Positions 51,247 through 60,932 of a stretch of 64,000 nucleotides of DNA are shown piece by piece; the stretch's first letter is position 1, and each line of letters starts with the position of its first letter. Under the pieces are notes generated by a model, which saw nothing but the letters and a program-made list of their open reading frames with translations, was not told where the DNA came from and made no database searches. Both the position numbers and the translations under genes were made by a program. Source of the stretch: Breoghania sp. L-A4 (GTDB lineage Bacteria > Pseudomonadota > Alphaproteobacteria > Rhizobiales > Stappiaceae); contig NZ_CP031841.1 in assembly GCF_003432385.1 (NCBI RefSeq), positions 2,953,579 to 3,017,578 on the forward strand, given 5' to 3'.

Positions 51247-51708
51247 ATGAGAAAGATGACAACGGCCCTCCTGCTCTCGGCGTCTTTGGGCGCCACCGTC
51301 TTGCCGGCCACCGCGGCCGATGGCAAGGACCCGGTCAGCAGCGAACAAATGCGCAAGGAGATCTCGGAGGCCGTCACCGCGATCAAGGAGTATTCGTTGG
51401 AGCGCCGCGACCAGGCATTGGCCGAGACCCGCGCCGCCCTCGACAAGCTCGACTCGCAGATCGAGCAAAAGGCTGAGGCCTTGCGGAACAAATGGGGCGA
51501 GATGAGCACGACCGCGCGCCAGGCCGCCGCTGAATCCCTGCAAGAACTGCGTGACAGACGAAACCGGCTCGGCGAATGGTACGGCGCGCTGAGGTACGGC
51601 GCTGATTCTGCCTGGGATGACATCAAGCGCGGCTTTTCCGACGCCTATGCCGATCTGGAAGCGGCCTGGGATGCCGGGAAGCCGGAGCAAGCAGAGAAAG
51701 CGAAATAA
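51247..51708 (+). CDS. Secreted coiled-coil protein related to the preceding gene
   Basis: 153-aa protein with a signal peptide (MTTALLLSASLGATVLPATA) and a coiled-coil mature region (AVTAIKEYSLERRDQALAET, LDKLDSQIEQKAEALRNKW). It ends in a motif much like the upstream gene (YGADSAWDDIKRGFSDAYAD LEAAWD). It appears to be a periplasmic version of the cytoplasmic upstream protein. The pair lies between the intact mccA 3' end and its decayed copy. Confidence 0.78.
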   Translation: MRKMTTALLLSASLGATVLPATAADGKDPVSSEQMRKEISEAVTAIKEYSLERRDQALAETRAALDKLDSQIEQKAEALRNKWGEMSTTARQAAAESLQELRDRRNRLGEWYGALRYGADSAWDDIKRGFSDAYADLEAAWDAGKPEQAEKAK

Positions 51709-51827
51709 AGGTCAGGCCTGGGCCAACCCGCTCGGGCACCCTGACCGGCCTATGTCACCCAATACATGAGCATCGCACGTGCGGGCGATTGATGCCGGGG
51801 ATCTGTCGCAAACCCCGGGCGGTCGTC

Positions 51828-53758
51828 TCACACCAAAGTGTCGCTTTCTTCCAGCACCACCACCGCAGCGCCTTGGGCGACCTGATCGCCGACGGCGGCA
51901 GCGATGCTGGCCACAATGCCATCGCGCGGGGCGGAGACCGAATGCTCCATCTTCATCGCCTCGACAATAAACAACGGCTCGCCACGGAGAACCGCCGCCC
52001 CGGCTCCACAAAGACGGCGATTACCTTGCCGTGCATCGGCGCCTGCACCACGCCATGCCCTCCCACGTCCTCCGCGTCGCGGGCCAGCGCATCGGTGAGT
52101 TCGACCTTGATGGCGCGGCCGCCTTCCAGCGCATAGACGGCATCGCCCGCGCGCAGCACCGCGCCTGTGTCCCCTGCCGCCTGCGCTTCGCGCTTCTGCC
52201 AATCGATGCGGATCTCGCGGTCCTCGCCGTCGACGCTGACGCGGACTCCAACCTCGCGCGGACCTGACAACTGGAAAGCATCACGCGCCAACCACGGATC
52301 GCGCCAACCGCCGCCACTTCCGCCCGCCGCCTCCTCGACACCCGAAAGCAGGCTATCGACAGCGGCGGCGACCGTGTCATCGGACACCGAGCCTTGCGTG
52401 AGCGCGCCAAGCTCGCGATCGATCAGTCCGGTGTCGAAGGCTCCAGCACGCACAAGGGGATGATCGATCAGCTGGCGCAGGAACGCCAGATTGCTGCGCG
52501 GCCCGGCAACGACCGTGCCCGCCAGCGCATCGTGCATGCGATCCAGCGCCTCATCCCGGTCCGCGCCGTGGGTGATGATCTTCGCGATCATCGGATCGTA
52601 GTAGGGAGAGACCTGCGCCCCCTCCTCCACGCCGGTGTCCACGCGCACGCCCTCGCCTTCGGGCAAGCGCAGGATATCGAGCCGTCCGGCGGACGGCAGA
52701 AATCCGTTGTCGGGATCCTCGGCGTAGAGCCGGACCTCGATGGCATGACCCTGGAGCGTCAGCGCCGCCTGGTTGGCCGGCAGCGGCTCGCCGGAGGCGA
52801 CGCGCAACTGCCACTCGACCAGATCCGTGCCGGTGACGCATTCGGTCACCGGATGCTCCACTTGCAGGCGGGTGTTCATTTCCATGAACCAGAAGCCGTC
52901 AGCCTTCAGTTCGCCCGTGCCCTCGGCGATGAACTCCACCGTGCCGGCGCCCGAATAGCCCACCGCCTTGGCGGCGGCGACCGCGGCCTTGCCCATCGTC
53001 TCGCGCACGGCGTCCGGAATGCCCGGCGCGGGCGCTTCCTCGATCACCTTCTGGTGACGTCGCTGGGCCGAACAGTCGCGCTCGAACAGGTGCACGGCCT
53101 CGCCGTGATTGTCGGCGAAGACCTGGATCTCGATATGACGGGGATTCTTGACGAATTTCTCGATCAGCACATGCGGATCGCCGAACGCCGATTGCGCCTC
53201 GCGCTGCGCGGCCTCCAGACCGGCGATGAAATCCACCGCCTTGTCGATGCGCCGCATGCCCTTTCCGCCGCCACCGGCCACGGCCTTGATCAGCACCGGA
53301 TAGCCGGTCTCATAGGCCTTCTGCTTGAGAAACTCCGGCTCCTGCCGGTCGCCGTAGTAGCCTGGCACCACCGGAACCTTCGCCTTTTCCATCAAGGCCT
53401 TGGCGCCGTCCTTGAGGCCCATGGCCCGGATGGCGGACGCGGGCGGACCGACGAACACCAGCCCCGCCTTGGCGCATGCCTCGGCAAAGGCGGCATTCTC
53501 GGAAAGGAACCCGTAGCCGGGATGAACCGCCTGCGCGCCGGTCTGTTTGGCCGCGGCGATGATCCTGTCCGCGACGAGATAGGATTCGGACGCCGGCGCC
53601 GCGCCGATGGCCACGGCCTCATCGGCAAGCCGCACGTGCAACGCATCCGCGTCCGCCGCCGAGTAGACGGCAATGGTGCGCAAGCCCATGCGGCGCGCCG
53701 TGCGGATGATCCGGCAGGCGATCTCGCCCCGGTTGGCGATCAATACCGATGACAGCAT
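51828..53758 (-). CDS. mccA: 3-methylcrotonyl-CoA carboxylase biotin-containing (alpha) subunit, frame break
   Basis: The repaired product is 643 aa. Order: biotin carboxylase domain (SSVLIANRGEIACRIIRTAR, VHPGYGFLSENAAFAEAC, KAVAGGGGKGMRRI, FMEMNTRLQVEHPVTE, VRLYAEDPDNGFLPSAGRL), a linker, and the biotin-carrier domain (PMHGKVIAVFVEPG, VEAMKMEHSV). The frame is lost at + strand CCCC 51998-52001, one base short. It carboxylates biotin for the MccB partner in leucine breakdown. MCC is preferred over propionyl-CoA carboxylase because of the mccB gene in the same locus. Confidence 0.88.
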
Positions 53759-53858
53759 GGCGTGCCTGTTTCCTCCGGTCCGCGCAGTCGTGTTGCGGTC
53801 AAGGAAACCCGTTCGCCGCAAGATGACAAGAGCAAAGCGGCGAAAAGCAACAATCCGT

Positions 53859-54752
53859 TCAACCGGCCAGCTTCACGGGAATTTTCAGGTAGGTAACACC
53901 GTTGGATTCGGCGGGAGGCAGCTTGCCGGCGCGGATGTTCACCTGGATCGAGGGCATCAGAAGCGCCGGGGCGGACAGCGTCGCGTCACGGGCCTCGCGC
54001 ATCGCCACATAGTCGTCCTCGGACGTGCCGCCGCCGATGTGGATATTGTCGCGCTTTTCTTCCGCAACCGTAGTCTCCCACGCATAGGCGTCGCGTCCCG
54101 GCGCCTTGTAGTCGTGGCACATGAACAGCCGCGTGTCGTCCGGCAGGCTCAGCAGCCGCTGCATCGAGCGATAGAGCTGGCGCGCGTCGCCGCCGGGAAA
54201 ATCCGCCCGCGCGGTGCCGAAGTCCGGCATGAACAGCGTGTCACCAACGAACACCGCATCGCCGATCCTGTAGGAAATGCAGGCGGGCGTGTGCCCCGGC
54301 GTGGCGATGATCTCGATTCGCAGATCGCCGATTTCCAGAACCTCGCCATCGGAGAACAGGTGATCGAACTCGGAGCCGTCGCCCTTGAGGTCAGTGGCGT
54401 TGAACACAGGGCGGAAGATTTTCTGGACATCGCGAATATGCTCACCGATTCCCACCTTGGCCCCGGTCTTCAGCTTGATATAGGGCGCGCCGGACAAATG
54501 GTCGGCATGGGCGTGGGTCTCCAGCACCCATTCGATATCAAGTCCGTTGGCCTGCGCCACCTGAAGGATCAGGTCCGCCGCATCCGTTGCCGCCTCGCCC
54601 GATGTGTGGTCATAGTTCAACACCGGATCGATCACCGCCGCCTTGGCGCTCCGCGGATCCCAAACGAGATAGCTCACCGTATTGGTTGGCTCATCGAAAA
54701 ATGCCTGGATCTCTGGCGCGACCGTGGAATGGGACATACCGGTTTCGGGCAT
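53859..54752 (-). CDS. Persulfide dioxygenase-type MBL hydrolase (Blh-like)
   Basis: 297-aa MBL-fold enzyme: VLETHAHADHLSGAPYIK, ATPGHTPACISY, GDTLFMPDFGTARADFPGGD and CHDYKAPGRDAYAWETTV. Homologous to the Blh product of the Agrobacterium/Xylella BigR operon, which detoxifies sulfide through persulfide oxidation. ATG 54752 is preceded by GAGAGG. It is divergent from bigR, and the shared promoter region contains a perfect palindrome. Confidence 0.9.
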   Translation of the reverse strand: MPETGMSHSTVAPEIQAFFDEPTNTVSYLVWDPRSAKAAVIDPVLNYDHTSGEAATDAADLILQVAQANGLDIEWVLETHAHADHLSGAPYIKLKTGAKVGIGEHIRDVQKIFRPVFNATDLKGDGSEFDHLFSDGEVLEIGDLRIEIIATPGHTPACISYRIGDAVFVGDTLFMPDFGTARADFPGGDARQLYRSMQRLLSLPDDTRLFMCHDYKAPGRDAYAWETTVAEEKRDNIHIGGGTSEDDYVAMREARDATLSAPALLMPSIQVNIRAGKLPPAESNGVTYLKIPVKLAG

Positions 54753-54796
54753 GGGAGTATCCTCTCGACATCGATAATCAGTGGCAATCTTCTCAA

Positions 54797-54825
54797 TTGA
54801 CACATATATGAGCCATAACTAAATT
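54797..54825 (+). promoter_or_regulatory. Candidate promoter of bigR
   Basis: TTGACA at 54797-54802 and TAAATT at 54820-54825 with 17-base spacing. The -10 overlaps the operator palindrome, so repression by BigR of its own gene is plausible. Confidence 0.65.
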
Positions 54826-54840
54826 AGCAATATCTAATTT
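54821..54840. promoter_or_regulatory. Probable BigR operator
   Basis: AAATTAG-CAATAT-CTAATTT, a perfect 7-bp inverted repeat with a 6-bp spacer, resembling the AT-rich BigR boxes described in Xylella and Agrobacterium. It is 14 bp before bigR and between the two divergent genes. Confidence 0.75.
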
Positions 54841-54854
54841 TACCGGATAACGAC

Positions 54855-55193
54855 ATGCAGCCGACCGCAGAACAGATCGACCTGGGCGCCCGCGCAGAAG
54901 AAGCCACCCGGCTCCTCAAGCTGCTGGCCAATGAAAAGCGGCTGCGCATCCTGTGCGAGCTCGCCAATCACGGGGAGCTTTCCGTCACCGAGCTTTCCGA
55001 GATGATCGGGCTCGGCCAGTCCGCGCTGTCGCAGCATCTGGCGAAGATGCGCGCCGAAGGGCTGGTGGCGTTCCGCCGCGATGCCCAGACGCTCTTCTAT
55101 TTTGTCGCCAATGACGACGCGGGCCGGATCCTGCATTTGCTGAAGGAAATCTTCTGCGATCCTCCTGCCGCCAAGCCCACGAAGACTCAGTAG
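54855..55193 (+). CDS. bigR: BigR-like ArsR-family transcriptional regulator
   Basis: 112-aa winged-helix repressor: LLKLLANEKRLRILCELANH, ELSEMIGLGQSALSQHLAKM and a C-terminal LLKEIFCDPP. Cysteines in ILCEL and EIFCD correspond to the redox pair that senses persulfide in BigR/SqrR proteins, forming a tri- or tetrasulfide or disulfide and releasing the DNA. It is expected to repress the divergent Blh-like gene and the downstream rhodanese/TauE genes. Confidence 0.9.
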   Translation: MQPTAEQIDLGARAEEATRLLKLLANEKRLRILCELANHGELSVTELSEMIGLGQSALSQHLAKMRAEGLVAFRRDAQTLFYFVANDDAGRILHLLKEIFCDPPAAKPTKTQ

Positions 55194-55301
55194 CACATCG
55201 CGTCCGCGCCACACGGATGAACGCTGGCGCGCGACGCCGACGATGCGACCCATCATGACCGGCCTCCATTGCGCCGCATGTCCAGCCGGAAGGAACCTCC
55301 C

Positions 55302-55841
55302 ATGAGCCTGACATCCATCACGCCGCAGCAGGCGCGGGATCTTCATGGCCGCGGCGCGCTGCTGATCGATGTGCGCGAGCCGGGCGAATTCGCCCGTGAG
55401 CACATCCCCGGCGCGCAACTGCATCCGCTTTCCAGGCTCAAAACGTTGAGGCCAGACACCGGCAACGCCGAAATCGTCGTCTTCATGTGCCAGTCGGGCA
55501 TGCGTACCGGCGCGGCGGCGGGCAACCTGAAGTCGGCGATCGACTGCGAGGCCTACATCCTGGAAGGTGGCCTCTCGGCCTGGAAACAGGCCGGCCTGCC
55601 GACCGAGCGGAAGGAAGGCGCCTCGCTGAGCCTGATGCGGCAGGTGCTGATCACTGCCGGCGGTGTCATCGTGCTGGGATGCGCCCTGGGGCTCCTGGTT
55701 GATCCGCTGTGGCACCTGGTGTCGGGTGCCGCGGGTCTCGGTCTGCTCTCCGCAGGCCTGACGGGCATCTGCCCTCTCGCCACAGCATTGAGCCGCATGC
55801 CCTGGAACGCCGCCAAGCCGGCAAGTGGCGTGATCGAGTAG
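55302..55841 (+). CDS. Rhodanese fused to DUF2892-type membrane domain
   Basis: 179-aa protein. The N-terminal rhodanese has ALLIDVREPGEFAREHIPGA and the active Cys in VVFMCQSGMRTGAAA. Two hydrophobic segments follow (LMRQVLITAGGVIVLGCALG; LVSGAAGLGLLSAGLTGICP). Inner-membrane rhodaneses of this kind occur in BigR operons. It ends 5 bp before the TauE gene. Confidence 0.9.
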   Translation: MSLTSITPQQARDLHGRGALLIDVREPGEFAREHIPGAQLHPLSRLKTLRPDTGNAEIVVFMCQSGMRTGAAAGNLKSAIDCEAYILEGGLSAWKQAGLPTERKEGASLSLMRQVLITAGGVIVLGCALGLLVDPLWHLVSGAAGLGLLSAGLTGICPLATALSRMPWNAAKPASGVIE

Positions 55842-55846
55842 ACCCG

Positions 55847-56667
55847 ATGGAGTCTGTCCTCGGGTTTCTTGACGCAGGATCGTTGGGAGCGAATCTTGAA
55901 GCCATTGCCGCCGGCGGTCTCGTCGGCCTGTCACTGGGCCTGATCGGCGGTGGAGGCTCGATCCTCGCCGTTCCGCTTCTCGTCTACGTGGTGGGCGTTG
56001 AAAACCCGCATGTCGCCATTGGTACCAGCGCGCTTGCGGTTGCCGTCAGCGCCGGAGCCAACCTTATCGGTCATGCCCGCAAGGGAACCGTGAAGTGGCC
56101 CTGCGCCATGGTCTTCGCGGCGACCGGCATTCTGGGGGCGGCCATCGGCTCATCGCTGGGCAAGGCGTTTGACGGCGAGCGGCTGCTGGCGCTTTTCGGT
56201 CTCATCACGGTCGTGGTCGGCCTGTCGATGCTGCGGCGAAAATCGTCCTCCGACGATCCGCAGGTCGCGCTCACCCGTCTCAATGCCACCCGCCTGTTGC
56301 CGCGCCTGATCGGCTCCAGCCTCGGCGTCGGCGCGCTGGCGGGATTCTTCGGCATCGGCGGCGGGTTTCTGATCGTGCCTGGGCTGATCGCAGCCACCGC
56401 CATGCCAATGCTCAACGCCGTAGGATCCTCGCTTGTCTCCGTCACGGCTTTCGGACTGACGACGGCCACGAACTACGCCCTTTCAGGGCTGGTCGACTGG
56501 GCCTGGCGATGGAGTTCATTGCCGGCGGCATCCTGGGAGGACTGATTGGCACATGGGGCGCCGCAAGGCTCGGCGGCACCGCGCGCCATCTCACGCTGGT
56601 CTTCTCGGCGGCGGTGGTGATGGTCGGTATCTACATGCTCGTCAAGGGCTTGCCGGCGCTTTTGTAA
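55847..56667 (+). CDS. TauE/SafE family sulfite exporter, frame break
   Basis: The repaired product is 273 aa with 7-8 membrane segments. Family features: LSLGLIGGGGSILAVPLLVY and GVGALAGFFGIGGGFLIVPG, the two paired glycine-rich repeats. The first frame ends at 56545; one G added to GGG at 56499-56501 continues as WGLAMEFIAGGILGGLIG to a stop at 56667. In BigR operons it is thought to export sulfite formed from persulfide oxidation. Confidence 0.88.
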
Positions 56668-56689
56668 GCGCTGAAAGGCCCACAGACGC

Positions 56690-58087
56690 TCAGCAGGCCA
56701 CCACGTTGACGGCAAGACCGCCGGTGGAGGTCTCCTTGTATTTGTCACTCATGTCACGGCCGGTATCGCGCATGGTGGCGATGCAGGTGTCCAGCGGCAC
56801 GAAATGCGTACCGTCACCGCGCAACGCGAGCGACGCCGCCGTCACGGCCTTCACCGCGCCCAGCGAATTGCGCTCGATACAGGGGATCTGCACCAGCCCG
56901 CCCACGGGATCGCAGGTCATCCCAAGATGATGTTCCAGCGCAATTTCCGCCGCATTCTCGATTTGCGCGTTGGTGCCGCCAAGGGCCGCGCACAGGCCCG
57001 CCGCCGCCATGGCCGCGGCCGATCCGACCTCGCCCTGACAGCCGACTTCCGCGCCCGAGATCGACGCATTGTGCTTGATGATGCCGCCGATCGCGGCGGA
57101 GGTGAGCAGGAAGGTTCGAACGCCCTCGCGGTCAGCCGCAACGCAGTGATCCTGATAATAGCGAATGACCGCCGGAATGACACCCGCCGCGCCGTTGGTC
57201 GGCGCCGTAACCACCCGGCCACCGGCCGCATTCTCCTCGTTCACCGCCATGGCATAGACCCCGAGCCAGTCCATCACCCGGTGCGGCTGGGGCATGTTGA
57301 AGCTTTTTTCATCCACCAGCTGGTCATGGATGCCCTTGGCGCGGCGCTTCACCTTCAGCCCGCCGGGAAGCACCCCGTCCCGCTCCAGTCCACGATCGAT
57401 GCAGTCGCTCATCACGGTCCAGATTCGGTCGAGCCCTTCCACCAGTTCGTCGCGTCCCATGCGCGCGATCTCATTGGCGCGCTTCATCTCGGCAATGGTC
57501 AGTCCGCTCTTGTCGCCCATGTCGAGCATGGCGACGGCGGATGCGAATGGATAGGGAACCGCGACGCCATCCGTCCGCGCCTCGCGATCAAGCGCCTTGA
57601 GCTCGTCGGCGGAGAGCACAAACCCACCGCCAATCGAATAATAGGTCTGCGAGAAGGCAACGTTGTCATGCGCATCAAGGGCGGCAAACACCATACCGTT
57701 GGCATGTCCGGGCAACGCCGGGCCATAATCGAAGATAATGTCGCCCTGAGGATCGAAGGCCAGCACCCCGAGAGGCTCAAGCGCTACGGCCTGGGCCGTT
57801 TGCGCGCGCGCGAGCAACCCCTCGACGTCTTCGGGTTCGATGGCATCCGGCTTCGCGCCATGCAGGCCGAGCACGATGGCACGGTCGGTGCCGTGCCCCT
57901 TGCCAGTGAATGCCAGCGAACCGTAAAGCGTCACCCGGATGCGTTCCGGCTTGCCCGCGCCGGGTGCGGGCTGGCCCATACCCGACAAGGCCTCCAAAAA
58001 GCGAGCCGCGCCGACCATCGGCCCAACCGTATGAGAGGACGACGGACCGATTCCGATTTTGAACAACTCGAAGACAGACAAAAACAT
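56690..58087 (-). CDS. sdaA: L-serine ammonia-lyase
   Basis: 465-aa single-chain iron-sulfur serine dehydratase, converting serine to pyruvate and ammonia. Motifs: [32 protein letters not shown], and cysteines likely to bind the 4Fe-4S cluster in [20 protein letters not shown] and [15 protein letters not shown] 58087 follows GGAAAGAG, a better site than ATG 58102. It converges on the TauE gene. Confidence 0.95.
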   Translation of the reverse strand: MFLSVFELFKIGIGPSSSHTVGPMVGAARFLEALSGMGQPAPGAGKPERIRVTLYGSLAFTGKGHGTDRAIVLGLHGAKPDAIEPEDVEGLLARAQTAQAVALEPLGVLAFDPQGDIIFDYGPALPGHANGMVFAALDAHDNVAFSQTYYSIGGGFVLSADELKALDREARTDGVAVPYPFASAVAMLDMGDKSGLTIAEMKRANEIARMGRDELVEGLDRIWTVMSDCIDRGLERDGVLPGGLKVKRRAKGIHDQLVDEKSFNMPQPHRVMDWLGVYAMAVNEENAAGGRVVTAPTNGAAGVIPAVIRYYQDHCVAADREGVRTFLLTSAAIGGIIKHNASISGAEVGCQGEVGSAAAMAAAGLCAALGGTNAQIENAAEIALEHHLGMTCDPVGGLVQIPCIERNSLGAVKAVTAASLALRGDGTHFVPLDTCIATMRDTGRDMSDKYKETSTGGLAVNVVAC

Positions 58088-58214
58088 GCGCGCTCTTTCC
58101 ATGACCGAGCGTCAGCATGCCGTGAATCTCAAGGATGCGCCAGAGGGGATGCGGTGAAACCCGGCTGCCATTGTTGCGCCTGCGCCGCAACAATGGCCAA
58201 GCATAGGGATGCAA

Positions 58215-59141
58215 TCAGCCGCTGTTAGCCCGAACGGGCACCTTTTTCGGCTCCGGCGCCTTTGAAGACGCGGGCGCCGCCGCCGTCACGGCGGCACTTG
58301 AGGCCGGCTTCACGGCCTTTCCGCCCTCCGACAGCCTCTCCATGATCACCTTGAAGATCTCGACCGGACGGAACGGAAACTCGATGCACTGGTCCACGCC
58401 CAACTCCATCAGCGCCTCGCGCGCGTCCTTCGACATATGCGCCGGGATCAGCACCACCACCTTGGACGATTTATCCTTATGCATGGTGGTCGCGAGATAT
58501 TTCAACCAGAAGTGCACAATTTTGCCGTAGATCAGGAAATTCACATCGGCATGATCGCTACGGAACACAGAGTTCTTGAGCGTCTCCTCATGATGCACCG
58601 AGACCTCGCAGCCCAGTTCGGTGAGCGCGGAGCTGATCGGCCCCACCATGCTGGAGTTTCCGGTGACGATGGAAACCTTCAGCGCGGTCTTCACCTTTTG
58701 ACTGGACCCGATGGATTGATACAGCTTGACCAGTTCCTGGCTGGCGATCGCGGTCATCCGCTCGACTTCGCCAAAACGTGATTTCAGTGTCGCCAGCAGC
58801 ATGTCGAAATCGAGCGGCTTCGTCAGATAGTCATCCGCCCCCGCCTGCTTGCCATCGATGATATCCCCGCGGCTGGCGCGAGCGGTGAGGAAAATAAACG
58901 GTACGCGCGCCAATTCCGGCATCGTCGCGCGGACATGCGTGAGCAGTGCGGGACCGTCCATTTCCGGCATCATGATGTCGCACAGGATCAGGTCCGGTTG
59001 CACGCCCTTCAGCTTCTCGATCGCGTCCAATCCGTTGCAGGCTGGAATCGCCTCGTATCCGGCGTCCGTCAGCTCATCGACCAGATCCGCCCGGATCAGC
59101 TCTTCATCCTCCACGCAGAGGACCTTGTATTTGTCTGCCAT
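58215..59141 (-). CDS. Response regulator with degenerate second receiver-like domain
   Basis: 308-aa protein. Residues 1-125 form a receiver domain with VLCVEDEELIRADLV, phospho-acceptor Asp in LILCDIMMPEMDG and Lys in DDYLTKPLD. Residues about 150-275 (KVSIVTGNSSMVGPISSALT, then VVLIPAHMSKDAREALMELG) look like a second receiver fold without the acidic pocket or Asp. A Pro/Ala/Lys-rich tail follows. There is no DNA-binding or enzymatic output. It is 6 bp from the sensor kinase gene. Confidence 0.88.
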   Translation of the reverse strand: MADKYKVLCVEDEELIRADLVDELTDAGYEAIPACNGLDAIEKLKGVQPDLILCDIMMPEMDGPALLTHVRATMPELARVPFIFLTARASRGDIIDGKQAGADDYLTKPLDFDMLLATLKSRFGEVERMTAIASQELVKLYQSIGSSQKVKTALKVSIVTGNSSMVGPISSALTELGCEVSVHHEETLKNSVFRSDHADVNFLIYGKIVHFWLKYLATTMHKDKSSKVVVLIPAHMSKDAREALMELGVDQCIEFPFRPVEIFKVIMERLSEGGKAVKPASSAAVTAAAPASSKAPEPKKVPVRANSG

Positions 59142-59147
59142 TGCCTT

Positions 59148-60779
59148 CTACCTCGCCCCCGCCGCAGCCGTTTTCACCACAAGCGCGCCTGAGTCTGCCT
59201 GCGCGCCGATCGCCTCGTCCTGTGCATATGGCAGCTTGAGGACAACGGTCGTCCCCTCGCCAACGGTGCTTTCCACCTCGATCTTGCCGTGGTGCTGCTC
59301 CATGACCATCTCGGTCAAATTCAGCCCGATGCCCGTACCCGGGATGCCGCTGGAGGTGGAGGCACGGAAGTAGCGGCCGAAAATCTTGCTGATCTCGTTT
59401 TTCGGAATGCCGACGCCGAAATCGCTCACCCTGATCTCCACGTAGCGGCCCTCGACATGCGCCTTGACCTCGATCCTGTCCCCGCCAGGCGAATATTTGA
59501 TGGCATTGCCAAGCACGTTGAGCACGCACTGCTCGATCATCCGCCTGTCGATGTTCAGCACCACACCGTCAATGTCGAAGGACGTCTCGATCCGGTGCGA
59601 GGTGTGGACCTGTGCCTGCTGACGGCAGATCGCGCCAAGCAGCGCGTCAAGCGGTTGTAGCGTCGGTTCGATTTCCATGTTTCCGGAATGTGCGCCGGAG
59701 GAGTCGATGAACCGGTCGATGAGATACTGCATGCGGCCGACGGCATCACGAATTCGTGTGACCCGCTCCAGTACGTCCAGCGGCTCCAGCCTGTCGATAC
59801 GCCGCTTCAGCCGCTGGGCCGCACCGTCGATGATCGCCAGCGGGGTGCGAAACTCGTGCGAGGCCATGGAAACGAACTCGCGCTGCATCTCGTTGAGACG
59901 CTTCTCCTTGCGCAAATGCTTCACCAGTTGATCCGCGTGAGCGCGCAACGTCTTGTTCTGTTTCTTGAAGTCGGAGATATCGGCAAACACGACAATGTGG
60001 CCGCCGTGGGATACCGGCGAACTCTGTACGCGGATCCATTTGTTGGCGAACATCCGGTGGTCGCTTTCCACCGCGACATGCTCGAAGAACGCATCCTTGT
60101 CCACTCCCTCGGAGTGATCGACAGTCCTGGCCGCCGCGGAGCCAAGCGGAATGACGCTGGCAATTGTGCGCTTGTCGCGGATATGGCCTTCGATTTCGGG
60201 AAACAGGCGCTTCATGGCGTCGTTGGCCAGCGTGAGCACGCCATCGCGGTCGGTCATCACCAGACCGTCGGGGATGGCGTCCACCGCGCTGGACAACAGG
60301 TCGTGACTTGCCTTCAGGTCCCGCGCCTGCACCTCCAACCGGCCGGCAAGATCGTCCCGGTTCTCGGCCAGATAGCGCTCGGCCGCACGCTCGATGGTCA
60401 CATCGGTCACGATGGTCATGAAACCGCCGTTCTCCAGCGGCGTGCCTCGCAGCCGCAGCACCGTGCCGTCTGCATGTTGCTTTTCCAGATCGTGCGCCTC
60501 GCCATTCTTCAGAATGGCGATACGCTCCCGCGCAACTTCCTCCGGATCGCCCGGTCCATAGTAGCCGCGGCGCGCATGTTCCGCGATCATGTCCGCGAAA
60601 TTGTAGGTGCCATCAAGCAGCGCTTGCGGCAGATCGAGAAGCTCAACCGCGCGCTGATTGGCCAACAACAGCTTGAAATCCTTGTCGATGACAGAGACAC
60701 CTTGATGGGTTGTATCGAGCAGCTGCGACAGCAGAGGAAGCAGCTGGTCGCTCTCGGCAATGAAATGCTCGCCTGCCAT
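59148..60779 (-). CDS. PAS-domain sensor histidine kinase
   Basis: 543-aa cytoplasmic kinase with no membrane segment. Order: PAS domain 1 (LLDTTHQGVSVIDKDFKLLL, PAS_7-like), PAS domain 2 (SAVDAIPDGLVMTDRDGVLT), coiled coil, HisKA with FVSMASHEFRTPLAIIDGAA (phospho-His), and HATPase_c with NVLGNAIKYSPGG (N box), VSDFGVGIPK (G1) and GTGIGLNLTEMVM (G2). It precedes its response regulator in one operon. Lack of a transmembrane region implies a cytoplasmic signal. Confidence 0.93.
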   Translation of the reverse strand: MAGEHFIAESDQLLPLLSQLLDTTHQGVSVIDKDFKLLLANQRAVELLDLPQALLDGTYNFADMIAEHARRGYYGPGDPEEVARERIAILKNGEAHDLEKQHADGTVLRLRGTPLENGGFMTIVTDVTIERAAERYLAENRDDLAGRLEVQARDLKASHDLLSSAVDAIPDGLVMTDRDGVLTLANDAMKRLFPEIEGHIRDKRTIASVIPLGSAAARTVDHSEGVDKDAFFEHVAVESDHRMFANKWIRVQSSPVSHGGHIVVFADISDFKKQNKTLRAHADQLVKHLRKEKRLNEMQREFVSMASHEFRTPLAIIDGAAQRLKRRIDRLEPLDVLERVTRIRDAVGRMQYLIDRFIDSSGAHSGNMEIEPTLQPLDALLGAICRQQAQVHTSHRIETSFDIDGVVLNIDRRMIEQCVLNVLGNAIKYSPGGDRIEVKAHVEGRYVEIRVSDFGVGIPKNEISKIFGRYFRASTSSGIPGTGIGLNLTEMVMEQHHGKIEVESTVGEGTTVVLKLPYAQDEAIGAQADSGALVVKTAAAGAR

Positions 60780-60932
60780 GACTCACTACATCCTCCACAA
60801 CTAAAATTTGCAGAGCGACTATCCGGCCTGACCAGTTAAACATAAGTAAAAAATGGAAATAAGGAAATTTATACGTATGAGAAAATACTTATTCTTGATT
60901 TATAGTCAAAGTAACTAGAATTTTATTTAATA
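60780..60932. promoter_or_regulatory. AT-rich region upstream of the sensor kinase gene
   Basis: About 150 bp of strongly AT-rich DNA in a GC-rich genome, carrying a GGAGG ribosome site for the kinase and, on the minus strand, TTGACT and TATTTT with 16-base spacing as a possible promoter. It is the most AT-rich stretch in the window. Confidence 0.5.
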
